A DNA stretch of 21,679 nucleotides from an uncultured Ruminococcus sp. GTDB lineage: Bacteria > Bacillota_A > Clostridia > Oscillospirales > Ruminococcaceae. This document shows, one piece after another, positions 19,829 to 21,679 of the stretch. The stretch is from positions 1 through 21,679 of the forward strand of contig CAMOXW010000078.1 of the NCBI GenBank assembly GCA_946629405.1, given 5' to 3'. The notes beneath the pieces were generated by a model. The model saw only the letters and a list, made by a program, of their open reading frames with translations, ran no database searches and was not told the origin of the DNA. The number at the start of each line of letters is the position of its first letter. Position 1 is the first letter of the stretch. Both the position numbers and the translations under genes were made by a program.

Positions 19829-21679
19829 TTACTTGCTTGCATTTCTGCTCGGGCAAACCTTATCCCAGGTCTCCTGCTGTGCTGACTCAGGTACCGGCTC
19901 AGGATCATACTGACCGATAAGATTGTTCAGCTCTGCATAGTAAACGAGGATAAGCGATGCATCAACAGCGATGATCTTTCTGTCGCTCTTTGTCTTAGCC
20001 CAGTTATCAGCCGAATACTCGTCTTCGTTGACGTCACCGAGGAATGCAGCGAAATGATCCATGATGCTGTCAGGACCGCTTACGAGCGGGCTGCGTGAGA
20101 GAAGAACTGTGTTCGGGTCTACCAGCTGTCCGTCAGAACCTGCTGAGAGATCTGCGTAGTAAACGAGAGCGTAGGATGCGTCAACTGCGGTTACCTTGTT
20201 GTCAAGGTTGATATCGCCCTTAACGCCGATGTATGCTGTGATGTAGAGCGGATTTCCGTCCTTGTCTGTGAGAGGTGTATCGCCGTAGTAAACCTGTACA
20301 TCGTGATCGTATGTAAAGTTTGTGCGGGCCTCGTCATAAACGCCGGCAGGAGTCTTTCCGTTGTAGTTGAGGAGTGTTGCGTCAGCATCAGTTCTCTCCA
20401 CCTCTGTGCCATCTTCGTAAACGTCGATGAGCTTGAAGGACTTGATCTGGCCTAATGAGAAGCCGCGGCCGCGTGTTGTGCCGTCGTCGTGGCTGAAGTA
20501 GAAGCCAGGAACTGTCTCGAGAACTGCGTATGTCTTTATAATTTCGTTGTCATGTCCATTAGGAAGAACGATGATCTTACCATCGATGATGAGTACCTTG
20601 TCTGTGATATCTGCACCGTTCTCATCAGTTGCCTGATGATCGTGCATATCAACAATGTACTCGCCTTCAGTAGCATCCTCAGGGATCGTGATAGAGAACT
20701 TAACTACTGACTTGCCGTTTGCAGAAGCAACTGCGTTGCCAATGCCGTTAGCAAATGCGTACTCACCTGTTTCATTGTTCTTCTCAATTTCAGCTGTGTA
20801 AGCATCTGAGCCTTCTGCTCCTGCGATCACGAAGTTCTCGCCGCCAATTGTAACGAGGAACTGTGCTCCGGAGATAGGAAGCTGTGAATTGTTAGGATCA
20901 ACGATATTGAAGCTGAGCTCAACTGTGTCGCCGGGCTTGCCTTCAACTGTCTCACCCATCCAGATAACTGCACCGTCCGGAAGCGGAGGAAGTGTAGTTG
21001 TCGTAGAAGTTGTTGTAGTTGTTGTTGTTGTAGTTGTTGTAGTTGTAGTTGTTGTTGTGTCGGTCGAAGTAGTTGTTGTGTCTGTATCAGTTGTAGTTGT
21101 ATCTGTTGTAGTTGTAGTTGTGGTTGTTGTAGATGTGGTTGTCGGAGCCTTAACGATGATTGCACCATCGAGCGGGATAACCTGATTTGTCATTGAGAGA
21201 CCGTCTGCGGAGGATACGAAGAAGAAGTCCTTGTCAGCAAATGTAACAGGATATGTACCTGCTGCGCAGTCCTCAGGCACCTTGTAGGTAAGAGTCATTA
21301 TAACTGCACCGTCAGCACCGATAACTGCAGAACCGTCAGCACTTGCAAATGCGTATTCCTGAGTTGCAGAATTTGCCTCAATAGCACTTGAGTAAGCCTC
21401 TGAGGTCTCGGAAGCGCTTACATACTCAATAGGTGTTACCTGCTTGATAACGTACTGAGCACCGCCGATCGGGAGGTTAACTCCGTTAGGATCGAGAACC
21501 TTAACGTTGAGAGTTACTGTCTCGCCGGGATCTGCCTCTACTGTGTCGATCTGCCATACGATAGCGCCGGCAGGAACTGTTATAGTAGTAGTAGATGTTG
21601 TAGATGTGGATGTTGTGGTTGTGGTTGTTGTAGTTGTTGTGTCAGTAGATGTTGTTGTGTCAATTGTGGTAGTTGTATC
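19829..21679 (-). CDS. scaB: ScaB-like scaffoldin, C-terminal part (5' end outside window)
   Basis: The frame is open to the window edge, giving at least 616 residues of a larger protein. In protein order: the end of a Thr linker (21679-21584); a cohesin (about 21580-21149) starting GAIVWQIDTVEADPGETV; a Thr/Asp linker (21142-20993); a second cohesin (about 20980-20564) starting GAVIWMGETVEGKPGDTV; an X-module (about 20542-20219); and a dockerin (about 20218-19925) with first loop DINLDNKVTAVD. The X-module shares NGKTPAGVYD-like sequence with that of cttA (GDKTPANTYD). This is the architecture of ScaB of R. flavefaciens, whose cohesins carry ScaA and enzymes and whose X-dockerin plugs into ScaE. 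The second dockerin loop (KTKSDRKIIAVD) lacks acidic residues at positions 1 and 3. The product ends in a Pro/Glu tail after the dockerin. Confidence 0.9.
   Translation of the reverse strand, partial: DTTTTIDTTTSTDTTTTTTTTTTSTSTTSTTTITVPAGAIVWQIDTVEADPGETVTLNVKVLDPNGVNLPIGGAQYVIKQVTPIEYVSASETSEAYSSAIEANSATQEYAFASADGSAVIGADGAVIMTLTYKVPEDCAAGTYPVTFADKDFFFVSSADGLSMTNQVIPLDGAIIVKAPTTTSTTTTTTTTTDTTTTDTDTTTTSTDTTTTTTTTTTTTTTTTTSTTTTLPPLPDGAVIWMGETVEGKPGDTVELSFNIVDPNNSQLPISGAQFLVTIGGENFVIAGAEGSDAYTAEIEKNNETGEYAFANGIGNAVASANGKSVVKFSITIPEDATEGEYIVDMHDHQATDENGADITDKVLIIDGKIIVLPNGHDNEIIKTYAVLETVPGFYFSHDDGTTRGRGFSLGQIKSFKLIDVYEDGTEVERTDADATLLNYNGKTPAGVYDEARTNFTYDHDVQVYYGDTPLTDKDGNPLYITAYIGVKGDINLDNKVTAVDASYALVYYADLSAGSDGQLVDPNTVLLSRSPLVSGPDSIMDHFAAFLGDVNEDEYSADNWAKTKSDRKIIAVDASLILVYYAELNNLIGQYDPEPVPESAQQETWDKVCPSRNASK
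20993..21142 (-). repeat. Thr/Asp linker between the last two scaB cohesins
   Basis: About 50 residues, nearly all Thr with scattered Ser and Asp, encoded by ACA/ACT/ACC codons. The sequence on the plus strand reads as GTT/TGT repeats. Confidence 0.92.
21584..21679 (-). repeat. Thr-rich scaB linker running off the window
   Basis: The last 96 bases encode Thr with some Ser and continue beyond the window, preceding the cohesin at 21580-21149. This suggests more cohesin-linker units upstream. Confidence 0.88.

Overview
The window fits a Gram-positive Firmicute of the Ruminococcus flavefaciens / R. champanellensis type. The strongest evidence is the last 5.5 kb: a minus-strand run of cohesin, X-module-dockerin and sortase-anchored proteins joined by nearly pure threonine linkers. 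It matches the scaB-cttA-scaE end of the R. flavefaciens cellulosome scaffoldin cluster. Strong AGGAGG ribosome binding sites, near-consensus TTGACA/TATAAT promoters and lipobox lipoproteins agree with this. The species is inferred from gene order and protein features, because no database could be searched.

Layout. 1-449 has no recognisable gene but holds several perfect hairpins. 450-2149 is a degenerate CPBP-family membrane protein followed 2 bases later by tadA. 2146-2325 is a self-contained tRNA-Leu(GAG) unit with consensus promoter, gene and terminator. 2366-3057 is a small lipoprotein unit whose terminator lies inside the 3' end of a convergent SpoVB-like flippase (3019-4620, minus). 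4858-7700 is an operon of PLP aminotransferase, an unrecognised conserved-looking 173-residue protein and trpS. 7800-9312 is mazG-hup-rqcP (HU and a ribosome-quality-control S4 protein). 9394-12843 on the minus strand holds an orphan sugar-type ABC binding lipoprotein, an NAD-dependent epimerase and a SAM methyltransferase. 12945-15123 on the minus strand is an operon of a DUF2500-like membrane protein, ung and metF. 15181-15992 is a ttcA-like tRNA thiolase on the plus strand. 16144-21679 on the minus strand is the cellulosome block.

How the cellulosome genes fit together. The scaB fragment carries two cohesins and a C-terminal X-module-dockerin. cttA has a secreted N-terminal region, apparently two related modules, a Thr/Ser linker and a second X-module-dockerin. 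scaE is one cohesin on a Thr linker with a cell-wall sorting signal. In the known system the ScaE cohesin holds the X-dockerins of ScaB (the enzyme scaffold) and CttA (a cellulose-binding protein) on the cell wall. This window contains that surface anchor and both of its ligands.

The less explained parts are mostly non-coding: the hairpin array at 39-117, the nested pairing after ttcA at 15995-16134, and the roughly 400-base cttA upstream region, which has two promoter candidates separated by a palindromic hairpin. No IS element, prophage, CRISPR array or rRNA was found. I did not find convincing evidence of an entirely new multi-gene system.
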